Shown here one piece after another: positions 17,248 through 26,583 of a DNA stretch of 64,000 bases (position 1 is the first letter of the stretch; the number at the start of each line of letters is the position of its first letter). Source of the DNA: Bacteroidota bacterium (GTDB lineage Bacteria > Bacteroidota > Bacteroidia > B-17B0 > Aurantibacillaceae); the NCBI GenBank assembly GCA_018267475.1, contig JAFDYI010000006.1:1-64000 (forward strand), read 5' to 3'. The notes beneath the pieces were generated by a model. The model saw only the letters and a program-made list of their open reading frames with translations, was not told where the DNA came from and did no database searches. The position numbers and the translations under genes were made by a program.

Positions 17248-17982
17248 TTGAAAGAAGAACATCACATATATGGGCTGCATGCGGTAATAGAAGCTATAAA
17301 AGCAGGGAAAGAAATAGATAAAATACTGATTCAGCGAGGGCTTTCAGGGGCATTGTTTAATGAATTGCGTAAGGTTTTGCAAGGAACCAGCATACCCTAT
17401 CAATTAGTGCCGCCCGAAAAAATAAACCGCATTACTTCAAAAAACCACCAAGGCATTGTAGCTTTTTTGTGCGAGATTGAATACTTTAAAGTAGAGGAAT
17501 TGCTACCCCAAGTTTTTTTGGAAGGAAAAACACCACTGGTGTTGGTGCTGGATAAAATAACCGATGTGCGCAACTTTGGAGCCATAGCACGTACGGCCGC
17601 TTGCACCGGGGTGAATATGATAATAGTGCCACAGCGGGGCTCCGCTCAAATAAATGCCGATGCTATAAAAACGTCGGCAGGCGCCTTGCACCAGCTCCCG
17701 GTTTGCCGCGAATATAATCTAAAAGAAACGCTTTTATATCTTAAAGAAAGCGGCTTACAACTGGTTGCCTGCCATGAAAAAACACAAAGTCTAATATACC
17801 AAGCCGATTTTAAACTGCCGACAGCTCTTGTTATGGGAGCCGAAGATACCGGCATTTCGCCCGAGTATTTAAAACTGTGCGATAAAGCCGTAAAAATACC
17901 CATGCAAGGCAACATATCCTCGCTAAACGTATCGGTAGCTACCGGCGTGGTGCTGTATGAAGCTGTAAAGCAAAGGCTTTAA
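17248..17982 (+). CDS. rlmB: 23S rRNA 2'-O-methyltransferase, RlmB/TrmH (SpoU) family
   Basis: 244 residues from a TTG start at 17248; no in-frame ATG lies near, and the sequence begins as RlmB homologues do (HHIYGLHAVIEAI). The N-terminal substrate-binding domain covers about residues 1-85. The SPOUT methyltransferase domain shows all three SpoU motifs: DKITDVRNFGAIARTA (motif 1, with the conserved Asn and Arg), LVMGAEDTGIS (motif 2) and IPMQGNISSLNVSVATGVVL (motif 3, knot region). The family methylates the ribose of a guanosine in 23S rRNA using S-adenosylmethionine. The exact target (G2251 in E. coli) is assumed by homology. Its stop overlaps the end of the small minus-strand gene by 4 bp. 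Confidence 0.9.
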   Translation: MKEEHHIYGLHAVIEAIKAGKEIDKILIQRGLSGALFNELRKVLQGTSIPYQLVPPEKINRITSKNHQGIVAFLCEIEYFKVEELLPQVFLEGKTPLVLVLDKITDVRNFGAIARTAACTGVNMIIVPQRGSAQINADAIKTSAGALHQLPVCREYNLKETLLYLKESGLQLVACHEKTQSLIYQADFKLPTALVMGAEDTGISPEYLKLCDKAVKIPMQGNISSLNVSVATGVVLYEAVKQRL

Positions 17983-18281
17983 GCCGCGCGTCTTCTGCCG
18001 TGTGGGTGGTGGGGGTGATGAGGGGGCGGCTGACTGCGTGCCTTTTTATCCCTTTCTCGCTCGCGCTTATCTTGCTTTGCTTTGGCAATTAAAAACCAGG
18101 CTACAGCCACCACTAGGGCAATACCGCTGCCTACCTGGCCAATTAAAGCCCAACGGGCTGCATTAGCGGCCTCTTCATCTGCACTTGGGGCACCTGCTGC
18201 AAACGACGCAAACGGGGCTACCAACAAAATCGCTATATACAACGCGGCTTTGTTGTTTTTTAAATTTTGGAGTGCTTTCAT
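17979..18281 (-). CDS. Small membrane protein with His/Pro-rich basic tail
   Basis: 100 residues from the ATG at 18281. A longer frame to 18341 adds 20 residues but would place the signal peptide internally, so I rejected it. It has an N-terminal hydrophobic signal (AALYIAILLVAPFASFAAG) and a second membrane helix (ALIGQVGSGIALVVAVAWFLI). A highly charged segment follows (KAKQDKRERERDKKAR), then a tail with PPPHHPHHPHGRRR. The tail could bind a metal ion or nucleic acid, but neither is shown. Such small proteins are common near housekeeping genes in Bacteroidota. It runs convergently with rlmB, the two stops overlapping, and diverges from the rimP operon. Function unknown. Confidence 0.6.
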   Translation of the reverse strand: MKALQNLKNNKAALYIAILLVAPFASFAAGAPSADEEAANAARWALIGQVGSGIALVVAVAWFLIAKAKQDKRERERDKKARSQPPPHHPHHPHGRRRAA

Positions 18282-18366
18282 AATAGTTTGTTTTATGATT
18301 AAACTTATCGTAAAATTAAGTCTTTTTATCGTATAAAACAAATTTTTTGTCGAAAATAACGAACTG

Positions 18367-18396
18367 TTGTTTTTTAATAAAAAAGTCGTATATTTG
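18367..18396 (+). promoter_or_regulatory. Promoter of the rimP-nusA-infB-folE run
   Basis: TTG at -33 (18367-18369), 19-nt spacer and TATATTTG at -7 (18389-18396). It predicts a transcription start near 18401 and a leader of about 53 nt that contains the hairpin at 18417-18444. Confidence 0.65.
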
Positions 18397-18416
18397 TGCC
18401 CTGAAAATATAGAAAG

Positions 18417-18444
18417 AAAGAGGGGGCTACTAAGTCCCCTCTTT
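18417..18444 (+). promoter_or_regulatory. 12-bp hairpin in the rimP-nusA-infB leader
   Basis: Bases 18417-18428 (AAAGAGGGGGCT) pair with 18433-18444 (AAGTCCCCTCTTT region) across the loop ACTA, with only one G-U pair. ATTTAA follows and then the rimP ATG at 18454. The shape is that of a terminator or attenuator hairpin but the T run is short. Because NusA is encoded in the operon, feedback control is an attractive inference. Confidence 0.6.
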
Positions 18445-18453
18445 ATTTAAAGC

Positions 18454-18918
18454 ATGATAAGTGCCGCAACCATACACGATATTGTACTGCAAAAAATAGC
18501 AGATACTTCGGTTTTTTTGGTAGATGTAAAGGTGAAACACGGAAACAAAATAGAAGTTTTTATAGACGAGCCCAAGCATATTACCATCGATACCTGCCGC
18601 GAAATAAGCAAGCATATAGAGGCTAACTTAAATCGCGATGAAGAAGATTTTGAACTTACCGTATCTTCACCGGGCATTGATGAGCCTTTTACCGTATTAA
18701 ACCAATACCTTAAGTACCAAGGCAAGCAAGTATCGGTTCTTAAAAAAGACGGAGAAAAATTGTTTGGCGCCTTGTTAGAATCTAGCGGCGAAATAATTAT
18801 CTTGCAAACCAAAAAAACAGAAAGAAAAAAGCTAGGCAAGGGCAAACAAACGGTGATAGAAAATATTTTAATAAATACAGAACAAATAAAAGAAACAAAA
18901 CTAATTTTACCTTTTTAA
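18454..18918 (+). CDS. rimP: Ribosome maturation factor RimP
   Basis: 154 residues. RimP helps mature the 30S subunit. The N-terminal domain is recognised by VFLVDVKVKHGNKIEVFIDE and the conserved ITIDTCREISKHIE. The family hallmark LTVSSPGIDEPF is near residue 68, followed by the SH3-like C-terminal domain (LLESSGEIIILQTKK). The length is normal. It starts at an ATG at 18454 directly after a leader hairpin. nusA follows 11 bp downstream and infB after that, the order found in most bacteria, which secures the call. Confidence 0.93.
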   Translation: MISAATIHDIVLQKIADTSVFLVDVKVKHGNKIEVFIDEPKHITIDTCREISKHIEANLNRDEEDFELTVSSPGIDEPFTVLNQYLKYQGKQVSVLKKDGEKLFGALLESSGEIIILQTKKTERKKLGKGKQTVIENILINTEQIKETKLILPF

Positions 18919-18929
18919 AAACAAAAACC

Positions 18930-20195
18930 ATGCACTCAGTTAATTTAATCGAATCCTTTTCGGACTTTAAGGAAATCAAAAACATTGACAAAGCAACGCT
19001 TATGAGCATCATCGACGATGTGTTTCGCGGTATGATTATAAGAAAGTACGGCACCGATAAAAACTTTGAAATTATCATAAACCCTGATAAAGGCGATGTG
19101 GAAATATACAAAAACAGGAAAGTAGTAGATGATGAGTATGCCGAAGATAGCTTTGAGTACGATGCCAACAAACACATAAGCGTAAGCGAAGCACATAAAA
19201 TTGACGATAGCTTTGAAATAGGCGAAGACGTTACCGAGCCTGTTAGCATAGATGAATTTGGCCGCCGCGCCGTACTTTCCATGCGTCAAAATTTGGTGCA
19301 AAAAGTATTGGAATTAGAAAAAAATGAAATTTACAACAAATACAAAGAGCGTGTAGGCGAAGTAGTAACAGCCGAAGTATATCAAGTGTGGAAGAAAGAA
19401 ATTATGATGATTGATGACGAAGGCAACGAACTTATTTTGCCGCGCACCGAGCAAATACCTACCGATTTTTTCAAAAAAGGAGACACCGTAAAAGCAGTGG
19501 TGCTAAAAGTAGATATGAAAAATACAACTCCTGTTATTGTTCTGTCGCGCACCTCGCCTGTGTTTTTAGAGCGACTGTTTGAAAACGAAGTGCCTGAGAT
19601 AGCCGATGGTTTAATCACCATCAAAAAAATTGTACGCGAGCCCGGCGAGCGTGCTAAAATAGCTGTAGAAAGCTACGACGAACGTATAGATCCCGTAGGC
19701 GCTTGTGTGGGTATGAAAGGCTCTCGCATACACGGTATTGTGCGCGAATTGAAAAACGAAAATATAGATGTGATTAATTTTACAAGCAACCCGCAACTGC
19801 TTATTCAGCGTGCGCTGAGCCCTGCTAAAATTACCAACATCATTTTAGATGATGAAAAAAGCAAAGCGCAGGTATATTTAAAACCCGACCAGATTTCCTT
19901 AGCTATTGGAAAGGGCGGGTATAATATTAAGCTGGCCGGAAAATTAACCGGTTACGAATTAGATGTGTATCGCGAAGCTGAGGAAAATATAGCAGGCGAA
20001 GAAGATGTGGACTTAGAAGAATTTGTAGATGAAATAGCCGAGAACGTAATCAACGAGTTAAAACTAATAGGCTGCGATACCGCAAAAGATGTGTTGAGGC
20101 TAACCTCTGAGGAGTTGGCGCGCCGTACCCAGCTAGATGCAAAAGTAATAGAAGAGGCGCGTGCTGTATTAGCTGCCGAATTTGAAGAGGAGTAA
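18930..20195 (+). CDS. nusA: Transcription termination/antitermination factor NusA
   Basis: 421 residues. NusA binds RNA polymerase and nascent RNA and modulates pausing, termination and antitermination. In order: an RNA-polymerase-binding N-terminal domain (residues 1-130, with MRQNLVQKVLELEKNEIY), the S1 domain (about 135-200, EVVTAEVYQVW and LPRTEQIP), KH1 (GACVGMKGSRIHGIVREL) and KH2 (AIGKGGYNIKLAGKL). A short acidic C-terminal helical region carries one helix-hairpin-like motif (ELARRTQLDAKVIEEA). It lacks the two acidic repeats of E. coli NusA, as is usual outside Gammaproteobacteria. It lies between rimP and infB. Confidence 0.95.
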   Translation: MHSVNLIESFSDFKEIKNIDKATLMSIIDDVFRGMIIRKYGTDKNFEIIINPDKGDVEIYKNRKVVDDEYAEDSFEYDANKHISVSEAHKIDDSFEIGEDVTEPVSIDEFGRRAVLSMRQNLVQKVLELEKNEIYNKYKERVGEVVTAEVYQVWKKEIMMIDDEGNELILPRTEQIPTDFFKKGDTVKAVVLKVDMKNTTPVIVLSRTSPVFLERLFENEVPEIADGLITIKKIVREPGERAKIAVESYDERIDPVGACVGMKGSRIHGIVRELKNENIDVINFTSNPQLLIQRALSPAKITNIILDDEKSKAQVYLKPDQISLAIGKGGYNIKLAGKLTGYELDVYREAEENIAGEEDVDLEEFVDEIAENVINELKLIGCDTAKDVLRLTSEELARRTQLDAKVIEEARAVLAAEFEEE

Positions 20196-20253
20196 CAGAA
20201 CAACGCACTAAGGGAAAAATAAACAAATAAAAAAAGCAAGCAAGGATAAAAAT

Positions 20254-23127
20254 ATGGCAGAAACAAAAACAGTACGGTTAGGTAAACTTGCGGGCGAAAT
20301 GAGCGTTTCTGCTAGCAGCATTGCGGAGTTTTTATTAAGCAAAGGCTTTGAAATAGATGCTAAAAATCCTAATGTAAAAATAGGGGAAACAGAATATAAT
20401 TTAGTAGTACAAGAATTTCAAGGAGATAAAAATGCAAAAAAAGAGGCGCAGCAAGTAGGACAGATTATTAAACAAAAAAAAGAAAGCGTTACCCTTGAAG
20501 GGGTGCAGTTTTTGCAAAAAAAGAAAACAGAAAAAGAAAGCGAAGAAATTGTAATTAAAGATTTGTCGGCTACTTCATCTACCCAGCAAGTACTAGAATC
20601 TCTTAGAAGCGAAACAAAGCAACGTATTGCAAAAGAAACTGAGAAAGACCAAATAAAGAAAAAAGTCGAAGACGATAAAAAAAAGGTTGAAAAACCTAAG
20701 AAAGAAGATAAAAATGAAGCACCAGAAAAGGTTGTTGGAACCGGTGTGAAAATAGTTTCCAAAATAGATTTATCGGCTATCAACACAAAAACGAAGCCCG
20801 ACAAAAAAACAAAAAAAGATAAAGATGCCGAGCTTGCTAAAGCAAAAGAAGAACCTAAAAAAACAGCACGCAAAACACCGGTAAAAGAAATAGAAGAAAA
20901 AAAGCAGGCAGCTATTGAGCCCCCTACCGAGGAAAAAAATCCCCCTGCGCAGCCCGAAGCGCCTAAAGAAGATTTTATTGAAACAAAATACGAAAAACTA
21001 GAAGGCCCTAAAATTCTTTCTAAAATTGAATTACCTGTTGAGAAAAAACCAACCCCAGGCAATGCAAACTCATTTGACAAAAAAGGAAAAAGAAAACGCA
21101 TCAGCAAAGGCGGCAGCTTAAGTGCAGCCGAAATTAGTAAAGTAGGTAAAGAAGAGCGCGACAAAGCCCGTGAAAAATTTAGAGGAAATGAAGACAGAAA
21201 CAAGCGAGGCGTAAAAACAGCTCTTACCGAAGAAGAAATTAGCGCGAAAATAAAAGAAACCTTAGAAAATTTAACTAAGTCTAAAAAAACAGATAGGTCA
21301 AAACATAAAAAAGAAAAGCGAGAAGAAATTCGTGGACGCATTGCCGGTGAGCAAGAGCAGATAGAAGCGGAGAAAAAAATACTAAAGGTAACAGAGTTTG
21401 TGTCAGCTAATCAATTATCGCAAATGATGTCGGTACCAGTCAATCAGGTAATATCAACCTGTATGAGTTTAGGCTTGTTTGTATCAATCAATCAACGTAT
21501 TGATGCTGAAACTATAGCTATTGTAGCCGAGGAGTTTGGTTTTAAAACCGAATTTGTTTCGGCTGAGGTAGTAGAAACCATTAACGAAAAAGACGAAGAA
21601 AATACAGCTGATTTAGAACTGCGCCCTCCTATCGTAACGATTATGGGACACGTAGATCATGGAAAAACATCGTTGCTTGACTATATCCGAAAAGCTAATG
21701 TAGTAGCCGGAGAGGCAGGTGGCATTACCCAGCATATAGGCAGTTACAACGTAACCGTAGAGGGAGGAAAATCCATTACGTTTTTAGATACACCCGGCCA
21801 CGAAGCTTTTACCGCTATGCGTGCTCGTGGAGCTCAAATAACCGATATTGTAGTGATTGTAGTAGCGGCCGATGATAGCGTGATGCCTCAAACCAAAGAA
21901 GCCATAAACCATGCGCAAGCCGCAGGCGTACCGATGATTATTGCAATCAACAAAATTGATAAGCCTGGCGCTAACCCCAATAAAATACGTGAAGATTTAG
22001 CACACTTAAACATCTTAGTAGAAGAATGGGGGGGGAAATATCAATCGCAAGAAATATCGGCAAAAAGTGGATTAAATGTAAATTTATTACTTGAAAAAGT
22101 ATTGTTAGAAGCCGATATGCTAAACCTAAAAGCCAACCCGGCGGGGCGTGCAGTAGGCTCTATCATAGAAGCTAAATTAGATAAAGGGCGCGGCCACGTA
22201 GCCGATATTATTGTGCAAAAAGGAACACTACGTATTGGCGATGTAGTAATAGCAGGAAGTTATAGCGGGCGTGTAAAAGCAATGACCAATGAGCGGGGTC
22301 TTTCTGTGAAAGAAGCAGGCCCTTCTATGCCGGTGCAATTACTGGGCTTGAGTGGTTCGCCTACTGCCGGCGATAAATTTAATGTGATGGCTGATGAGCG
22401 CGAAGCGCGTGAATTGGCTAATAAACGTTTACAGCTACAGCGTGAACAAGGAATCAGAACGCAAAAACACATTACCTTAGATGAAATTGGACGCCGCTTA
22501 GCTATAGGAGATTTTAAAGAACTAAATGTGATTGTAAAAGGAGATGTGGACGGCTCAATAGAAGCCTTATCCGATTCTTTATTAAAACTTTCTACCGAAA
22601 AAATAGCAGTTAACATCATTCATAAATCGGTAGGGGCTATTAGCGAAAACGATGTAATGCTTGCCTCGGCCTCTAACGCTATTGTAATTGGATTTCAAGT
22701 ACGCCCCACTACCAATGCGCGCAAATTAGCTGAAACAGAAGAGATTGATATACGTTTATACTCTATCATTTATCAGGCTATTGATGAGATTAAGGCCGCA
22801 ATGGAGGGTATGTTAGCACCTGAATTTGAAGAAAAAGTGGTGTGCAATATCGAAATTAGAGAAGTGTTTAACATTAGTAAAGTGGGCACCATCGCAGGCT
22901 GTTATGTGCTGGATGGAAAAGTATCGCGCCATACCAAAGTGCGCATTATTAGAGATGGCATTGTAGTTCATAGCGGTGGTTTAGGATCACTAAAACGCTT
23001 TAAAGACGATGTAAAAGAAGTAGCAGCAGGTTACGAGTGTGGATTGAATATTGATGGCTTTAACGATATCAAGGTGGGCGATATTATTGAGGGATATGAT
23101 TTAGTAGAAGTAAAAGCTAAACTATAA
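20254..23127 (+). CDS. infB: Translation initiation factor IF-2
   Basis: 957 residues. IF-2 is a GTPase that places initiator tRNA on the ribosome. The N-terminus has an IF2_N fold ([20 protein letters not shown]), then about 300 residues of Lys/Glu-rich linker. A second IF2_N-like segment follows near 375-430 ([20 protein letters not shown]). The GTPase begins at GHVDHGKT (residue 465), with DTPGHEAF (G3) and NKIDKPG (G4). Domains II, C1 and C2 follow, including [17 protein letters not shown] near the end. The lysine-rich linker explains its weak base composition and the long antisense open frame at 20418-21341. It lies 58 bp after nusA and 12 bp before folE. Confidence 0.96.
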   Translation: MAETKTVRLGKLAGEMSVSASSIAEFLLSKGFEIDAKNPNVKIGETEYNLVVQEFQGDKNAKKEAQQVGQIIKQKKESVTLEGVQFLQKKKTEKESEEIVIKDLSATSSTQQVLESLRSETKQRIAKETEKDQIKKKVEDDKKKVEKPKKEDKNEAPEKVVGTGVKIVSKIDLSAINTKTKPDKKTKKDKDAELAKAKEEPKKTARKTPVKEIEEKKQAAIEPPTEEKNPPAQPEAPKEDFIETKYEKLEGPKILSKIELPVEKKPTPGNANSFDKKGKRKRISKGGSLSAAEISKVGKEERDKAREKFRGNEDRNKRGVKTALTEEEISAKIKETLENLTKSKKTDRSKHKKEKREEIRGRIAGEQEQIEAEKKILKVTEFVSANQLSQMMSVPVNQVISTCMSLGLFVSINQRIDAETIAIVAEEFGFKTEFVSAEVVETINEKDEENTADLELRPPIVTIMGHVDHGKTSLLDYIRKANVVAGEAGGITQHIGSYNVTVEGGKSITFLDTPGHEAFTAMRARGAQITDIVVIVVAADDSVMPQTKEAINHAQAAGVPMIIAINKIDKPGANPNKIREDLAHLNILVEEWGGKYQSQEISAKSGLNVNLLLEKVLLEADMLNLKANPAGRAVGSIIEAKLDKGRGHVADIIVQKGTLRIGDVVIAGSYSGRVKAMTNERGLSVKEAGPSMPVQLLGLSGSPTAGDKFNVMADEREARELANKRLQLQREQGIRTQKHITLDEIGRRLAIGDFKELNVIVKGDVDGSIEALSDSLLKLSTEKIAVNIIHKSVGAISENDVMLASASNAIVIGFQVRPTTNARKLAETEEIDIRLYSIIYQAIDEIKAAMEGMLAPEFEEKVVCNIEIREVFNISKVGTIAGCYVLDGKVSRHTKVRIIRDGIVVHSGGLGSLKRFKDDVKEVAAGYECGLNIDGFNDIKVGDIIEGYDLVEVKAKL

Positions 23128-23139
23128 AACGATTGCTTT

Positions 23140-23721
23140 GTGGATATTCAAAACTTTAAAGACATACAGGGCTTGCAGTTGCACTACGAAAAAATTCTTT
23201 CTGAAGTAGGAGAGAATACGAATAGAGAAGGTTTATTGAAAACACCACATCGTGCAGCCAAAGCAATGGCTTTTCTTACCAAAGGCTATAACGAATCTCC
23301 TGCTGATATTTTATCGTCGGCTATGTTTAAAGAAGATTATAGCCAAATGGTAGTAGTAAAGGATATTGAAGTGTACAGCCTATGCGAGCATCATATATTG
23401 CCTTTTTTTGGCAAGGCACATATAGCATACATTCCTAACGGGCATATTGTAGGGTTAAGCAAATTGCCTCGTGTAGTAGATGCTTTTGCCCGCCGTTTGC
23501 AAGTGCAAGAGCGACTAACAAACGAAATACGCGATTGCATACAAAACACCTTGCAGCCCAAAGGGGTAGCTGTTGTGATAGAATGCAGCCACCTATGTAT
23601 GCAGATGCGAGGGGTACAAAAACAAAATTCAGTAACTACTACGTCGGCTTTTACGGGCGAATTTTTGAAGGATACTACGCGTAAAGAATTTATAAATCTT
23701 ATTGCGGCTAAGTTGCACTAA
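23140..23721 (+). CDS. folE: GTP cyclohydrolase I, type FolE
   Basis: 193 residues from a GTG at 23140; the frame begins as homologues do ([19 protein letters not shown]) and no ATG is close. The enzyme opens GTP to dihydroneopterin triphosphate, the first step of folate or pterin synthesis. Zinc ligands are visible: Cys and His in [20 protein letters not shown] and a second Cys in [13 protein letters not shown]. The catalytic surroundings [20 protein letters not shown] are intact. It follows infB by 12 bp, so it probably rides on the rimP-nusA-infB transcript. pabA and pabB, which supply the other half of folate, are in the same window but in separate operons. Confidence 0.95.
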   Translation: MDIQNFKDIQGLQLHYEKILSEVGENTNREGLLKTPHRAAKAMAFLTKGYNESPADILSSAMFKEDYSQMVVVKDIEVYSLCEHHILPFFGKAHIAYIPNGHIVGLSKLPRVVDAFARRLQVQERLTNEIRDCIQNTLQPKGVAVVIECSHLCMQMRGVQKQNSVTTTSAFTGEFLKDTTRKEFINLIAAKLH

Positions 23722-23746
23722 GAACCAAAAAATAAAACCATACAAA

Positions 23747-24118
23747 TTGAAAAAAGCATTTTTTTTATGTTTGTTTTTTATATGTGGAAAATTATTTTCC
23801 TTACACAACGAGAAAATAGATAGCATAAAAGTGATTGCACCAAACGTAATTACGCCTAATGGAGACGGGATTAACGATACCTGGAGCACGATTATAGTAG
23901 ATGCCAAGCAGGTTTTTAATTTGCAAACCACGATATACAACCGCTATGGCAAGCGCGTTTTTGAAAGTACGAATATAAAACAAGTATGGAACGGCTACTG
24001 TCAGTATGAGGGTACTTTGTGCAGCGACGGTGCGTATTTTTATGTGATATCGTATCTTGATGCCAATACCAATGAAACAAAAAATATGAGCGGCTTTATA
24101 GAATTGCTGTCAAAATGA
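23747..24118 (+). CDS. Minimal secreted CHU_C / gliding-motility C-terminal domain protein
   Basis: About 123 residues from a TTG at 23747, chosen because it opens a signal peptide (KKAFFLCLFFICGKLFS). A longer frame from TTG 23702 overlaps folE and hides the signal. After the signal there is only one domain, the CHU_C or gliding-motility-associated domain used as T9SS type B sorting signal. The motifs are VITPNGDGINDTW, IYNRYGKRVF, VWNGYCQYEG and DGAYFYVISY, ending MSGFIELLSK. Normally this domain sits at the C-terminus of proteins of hundreds to thousands of residues; here it is nearly the whole product. It lies 25 bp after folE on the same strand. Role unknown; it could be a relic of a larger gene, but the reading frame is intact. 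Confidence 0.75.
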   Translation: MKKAFFLCLFFICGKLFSLHNEKIDSIKVIAPNVITPNGDGINDTWSTIIVDAKQVFNLQTTIYNRYGKRVFESTNIKQVWNGYCQYEGTLCSDGAYFYVISYLDANTNETKNMSGFIELLSK

Positions 24119-24122
24119 TGGT

Positions 24123-25592
24123 TTATTTTTTTTGCAACTCGTATAAACTGTACACGTTGGCTCTTGACGCCCAATCGTTAAAGTTAAAATAGGTAATAAT
24201 CCATTGCGGGTAGATGCAGTACAGCTGGTGGGCTTCGTAGCCAATAGGGCAGTATCCTAATTTAGGTTGCGGCACGTACAGCAGGGTAGAGGAGGGGCGT
24301 TTGGCTTGTAAGTAATGGTCTAAATCGTGTTCATCTTTTACAACCAACTCGGTTATATTTTTTTGACGATAAAAATTCATTTCTAATATCTGAGTGTAAA
24401 TAGAGCTTTTAAGGGAAAGGAGTGTAAGGGGCTGCGTGTAGGTGTAGCTGATATGTCGCAAACACAATATAGATTCTAATGGTGGCACGCAACTTCTGTA
24501 TAATAAAAGCCCCATGTTCATAACTAACAGCAGCACATATGCCACTTTTGTTATTTTATTTCCTTTATACTTTTGTATGTAGTTATCTATGCCAATGGCT
24601 ATTAAATAAGTAAACCCAAACAGCACGGGAAACAAGAATCGCAACTCTTTATGCCCCACGGCGGCATGCCCTATAAAAAAAAAGAGTATTACCAAGGAAA
24701 AAAGGTGCGTTTTCTTCTTTAAAATACCTATACCCAAAAAATAAAGAAGCACTATGCTTATAGGAGGAACCACGAAATTAAAAATAAAAACGAAATAGTA
24801 CCACCAAGGGAAAATCCCAAACTTGTCAGCCGCGTGGTCTAAGATATTGCTTTTAAAATAATTGTAAGGTGTAAACTCCCAGGAGTGATAAAACCATCTA
24901 TCTATGCACAGGCATATAGCACTAAAAAAAAGGAAAGAAAAAAGAGCATAGAGGTAGTGCTGCAATTTTGATTTTTGAATGAGTAACAGCCACAAACCAA
25001 TGCCCGCAAAAGCAAAAGCCATTTGAAAACGAAAGAAAAAAGAGAGCGCCAACAAACCGCCTATAAGTAAAAAAGAACGATTTTTTTGCTGAGGATTAGT
25101 GTATGGCTTTAATAAAAGATAAACCGAGAACAGGAAGCATAAGGCCGCTGTGTTTTCGGAAGAAAAACGAACGCTTATGTAAGGTACAAACCAAAGAAAA
25201 AAGCTTAATAAAATAAAAATAATTTTTCCTTTTTGTGTTTTAAAATCAGATATAAGAAGCAATACTAATTTGCAGCTTATAAACCAGTACAATAAGCCTA
25301 CTAATAACCGAAATAAGAAGGTAACCGTAAAGGGGTTTTGAATGCCAACCTGCTGAAACAGCCACATGCAACAATAAGCTATAAAGGGTTGTAAGGCAGG
25401 GCGCATTTTTTTAGCAAATTCCCAAGGTAAATCTCTCTCAGGGGTATGGTTTAGTTTGTAATTGGCAAATTCCAGTATTTGATAATGCTCGTCGGGATGA
25501 TGAAAGCCAATGCTGCACCAAGAGGCGACCAAAATAAGTATTAGCCCACCTACGAAATAGCGGGTATATATAGAGTTAAAAATAGGTTTCAT
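24123..25592 (-). CDS. GT-C membrane glycosyltransferase, GT22 (PIG-B/ALG9-like) family
   Basis: 489 residues from the ATG at 25592; the codon just before it is a TTG and was not preferred. It is a polytopic membrane protein. The first loop carries HHPDEHYQILEFANYKL, the acidic catalytic motif (His-Pro-Asp-Glu) typical of the GT22 mannosyltransferase superfamily. Many hydrophobic helices follow, and a soluble C-terminal part (about residues 390-489) has SYTYTQPLTLLSLK and CPIGYEAHQLYC. GT-C enzymes transfer sugars from lipid-phosphate donors on the outer face of the inner membrane. The acceptor is unknown. It lies 3 bp downstream of pabB, with no obvious functional link. Confidence 0.75.
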   Translation of the reverse strand: MKPIFNSIYTRYFVGGLILILVASWCSIGFHHPDEHYQILEFANYKLNHTPERDLPWEFAKKMRPALQPFIAYCCMWLFQQVGIQNPFTVTFLFRLLVGLLYWFISCKLVLLLISDFKTQKGKIIFILLSFFLWFVPYISVRFSSENTAALCFLFSVYLLLKPYTNPQQKNRSFLLIGGLLALSFFFRFQMAFAFAGIGLWLLLIQKSKLQHYLYALFSFLFFSAICLCIDRWFYHSWEFTPYNYFKSNILDHAADKFGIFPWWYYFVFIFNFVVPPISIVLLYFLGIGILKKKTHLFSLVILFFFIGHAAVGHKELRFLFPVLFGFTYLIAIGIDNYIQKYKGNKITKVAYVLLLVMNMGLLLYRSCVPPLESILCLRHISYTYTQPLTLLSLKSSIYTQILEMNFYRQKNITELVVKDEHDLDHYLQAKRPSSTLLYVPQPKLGYCPIGYEAHQLYCIYPQWIITYFNFNDWASRANVYSLYELQKK

Positions 25593-25595
25593 CAA

Positions 25596-26564
25596 TTAAG
25601 GTGCAAAGATAATGTCTTGTTGGGTAAGTCCAAGTGCTTTTAGCAATGTTTCGGCCTTTAGTAAACACTCATCCCATTCATCTTCCGGTTTGCATTGGGC
25701 AGTAATAGCCCCTCCCACATGAAATGAAAGCTGTTTTTTTTTCCCGTTGTATAAAATAGTCCTAATGAGCACACAAAAATCAAAGTCGCCATTTTCTTGA
25801 ATGGTTCCTAAAATGCCGGAGTACATGCCTCTTGCGGTGGTTTCGTGTTTTTTTATGAGTTCTAGTGCTTTTGTTTTGGGTGCTCCGGTCATTGAGGCTG
25901 GAGGGAAGGTAGCTTGCAAAATAGAGGAGATATTGGTGTCTTTTTTTAAGATACAGCTTACTGTACTAATCATTTGGTGTACGTTTTTAAAGGTATATAC
26001 CCCAAATAGTTCTTCAACGCGTACACTGCCTTTTGCGGCTATATGCGATAGGTCGTTTCGTGCTACATCAACGGCCATTACATTTTCGCTTTGTTCTTTT
26101 TTGTTGTTTTTTAATGTTTGTTTTATTTGTTGGTCTTCGTCCTCATTCGCACTTCTTCGTGCGGTTCCTTTCATGGGTTGGGTAAAAAGCTTGTTCCCTT
26201 TTTTTTGTATAAAACGTTCGGGACTGGCGCACATAACGAGTGTGTTGCCAACTCGCACCGTTTGCGCAAAAGGAGCTTCTGTATATTTCTTTAGATGTTT
26301 GAAAACAGTATAAGGATTTATATCTACGTTTTCTGCATAAAATTCTACGCAATAATTTATTTCGTATATATCGCCTTTTTGTATGTGTTTCAACAAATGA
26401 TGTACTTGTTTTAGATAGGTATCTTTATTTGTTCGGCAATGTATTTTTTTTAAAGTCGAAACAGTTTCGCTCTCTTTTAGAAAAATAGGTTCTGCTTCTA
26501 TGATGTCCTCGCTTTCAAAAGGAATGAGGTAGGTGTTGTTGGGTGTAATTTTTTGCGTAAACAT
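25596..26564 (-). CDS. pabB: Aminodeoxychorismate synthase component I (PabB), short form
   Basis: 322 residues from an ATG at 26564. The protein has the catalytic chorismate-binding domain with only a short N-terminal region (classical PabB has about 450 residues). Motifs are KGDIYEINYCVEF, ASPERFI, PMKGTARR, SENVMAVDVARNDLSHIA and FPPASMTGAPKTKALE, ending with FHVGGAIT. In the PMKGT motif the second position is Lys, the residue used by aminodeoxychorismate synthase, where anthranilate synthase has Ala. This supports PabB over TrpE. It makes 4-amino-4-deoxychorismate from chorismate and ammonia. The glutaminase PabA is encoded at 31682-32251, not next to it. The gene lies between a HAD phosphatase and a GT-C glycosyltransferase. 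Confidence 0.85.
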   Translation of the reverse strand: MFTQKITPNNTYLIPFESEDIIEAEPIFLKESETVSTLKKIHCRTNKDTYLKQVHHLLKHIQKGDIYEINYCVEFYAENVDINPYTVFKHLKKYTEAPFAQTVRVGNTLVMCASPERFIQKKGNKLFTQPMKGTARRSANEDEDQQIKQTLKNNKKEQSENVMAVDVARNDLSHIAAKGSVRVEELFGVYTFKNVHQMISTVSCILKKDTNISSILQATFPPASMTGAPKTKALELIKKHETTARGMYSGILGTIQENGDFDFCVLIRTILYNGKKKQLSFHVGGAITAQCKPEDEWDECLLKAETLLKALGLTQQDIIFAP

Positions 26565-26583
26565 AGTATTGTTTTTTTTTTGC

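Noticed and set aside
20418-21341. 307-codon minus-strand open frame opposite infB.
   Set aside because: It is the antisense of the Lys/Glu-rich linker of IF-2; the Phe/Ser/Leu-rich product is what such antisense reading gives, and the IF-2 frame is certain.
23702-23746. Upstream TTG start for the CHU_C protein, overlapping folE by 20 bp.
   Set aside because: It would add a hydrophilic Lys-rich segment before the signal peptide; TTG 23747 puts the signal at the N-terminus.
25596-26564. Anthranilate synthase component I (TrpE) for the chorismate-binding gene.
   Set aside because: The motif reads PMKGT, with the Lys used by aminodeoxychorismate synthase, and there are no trp genes in the window.
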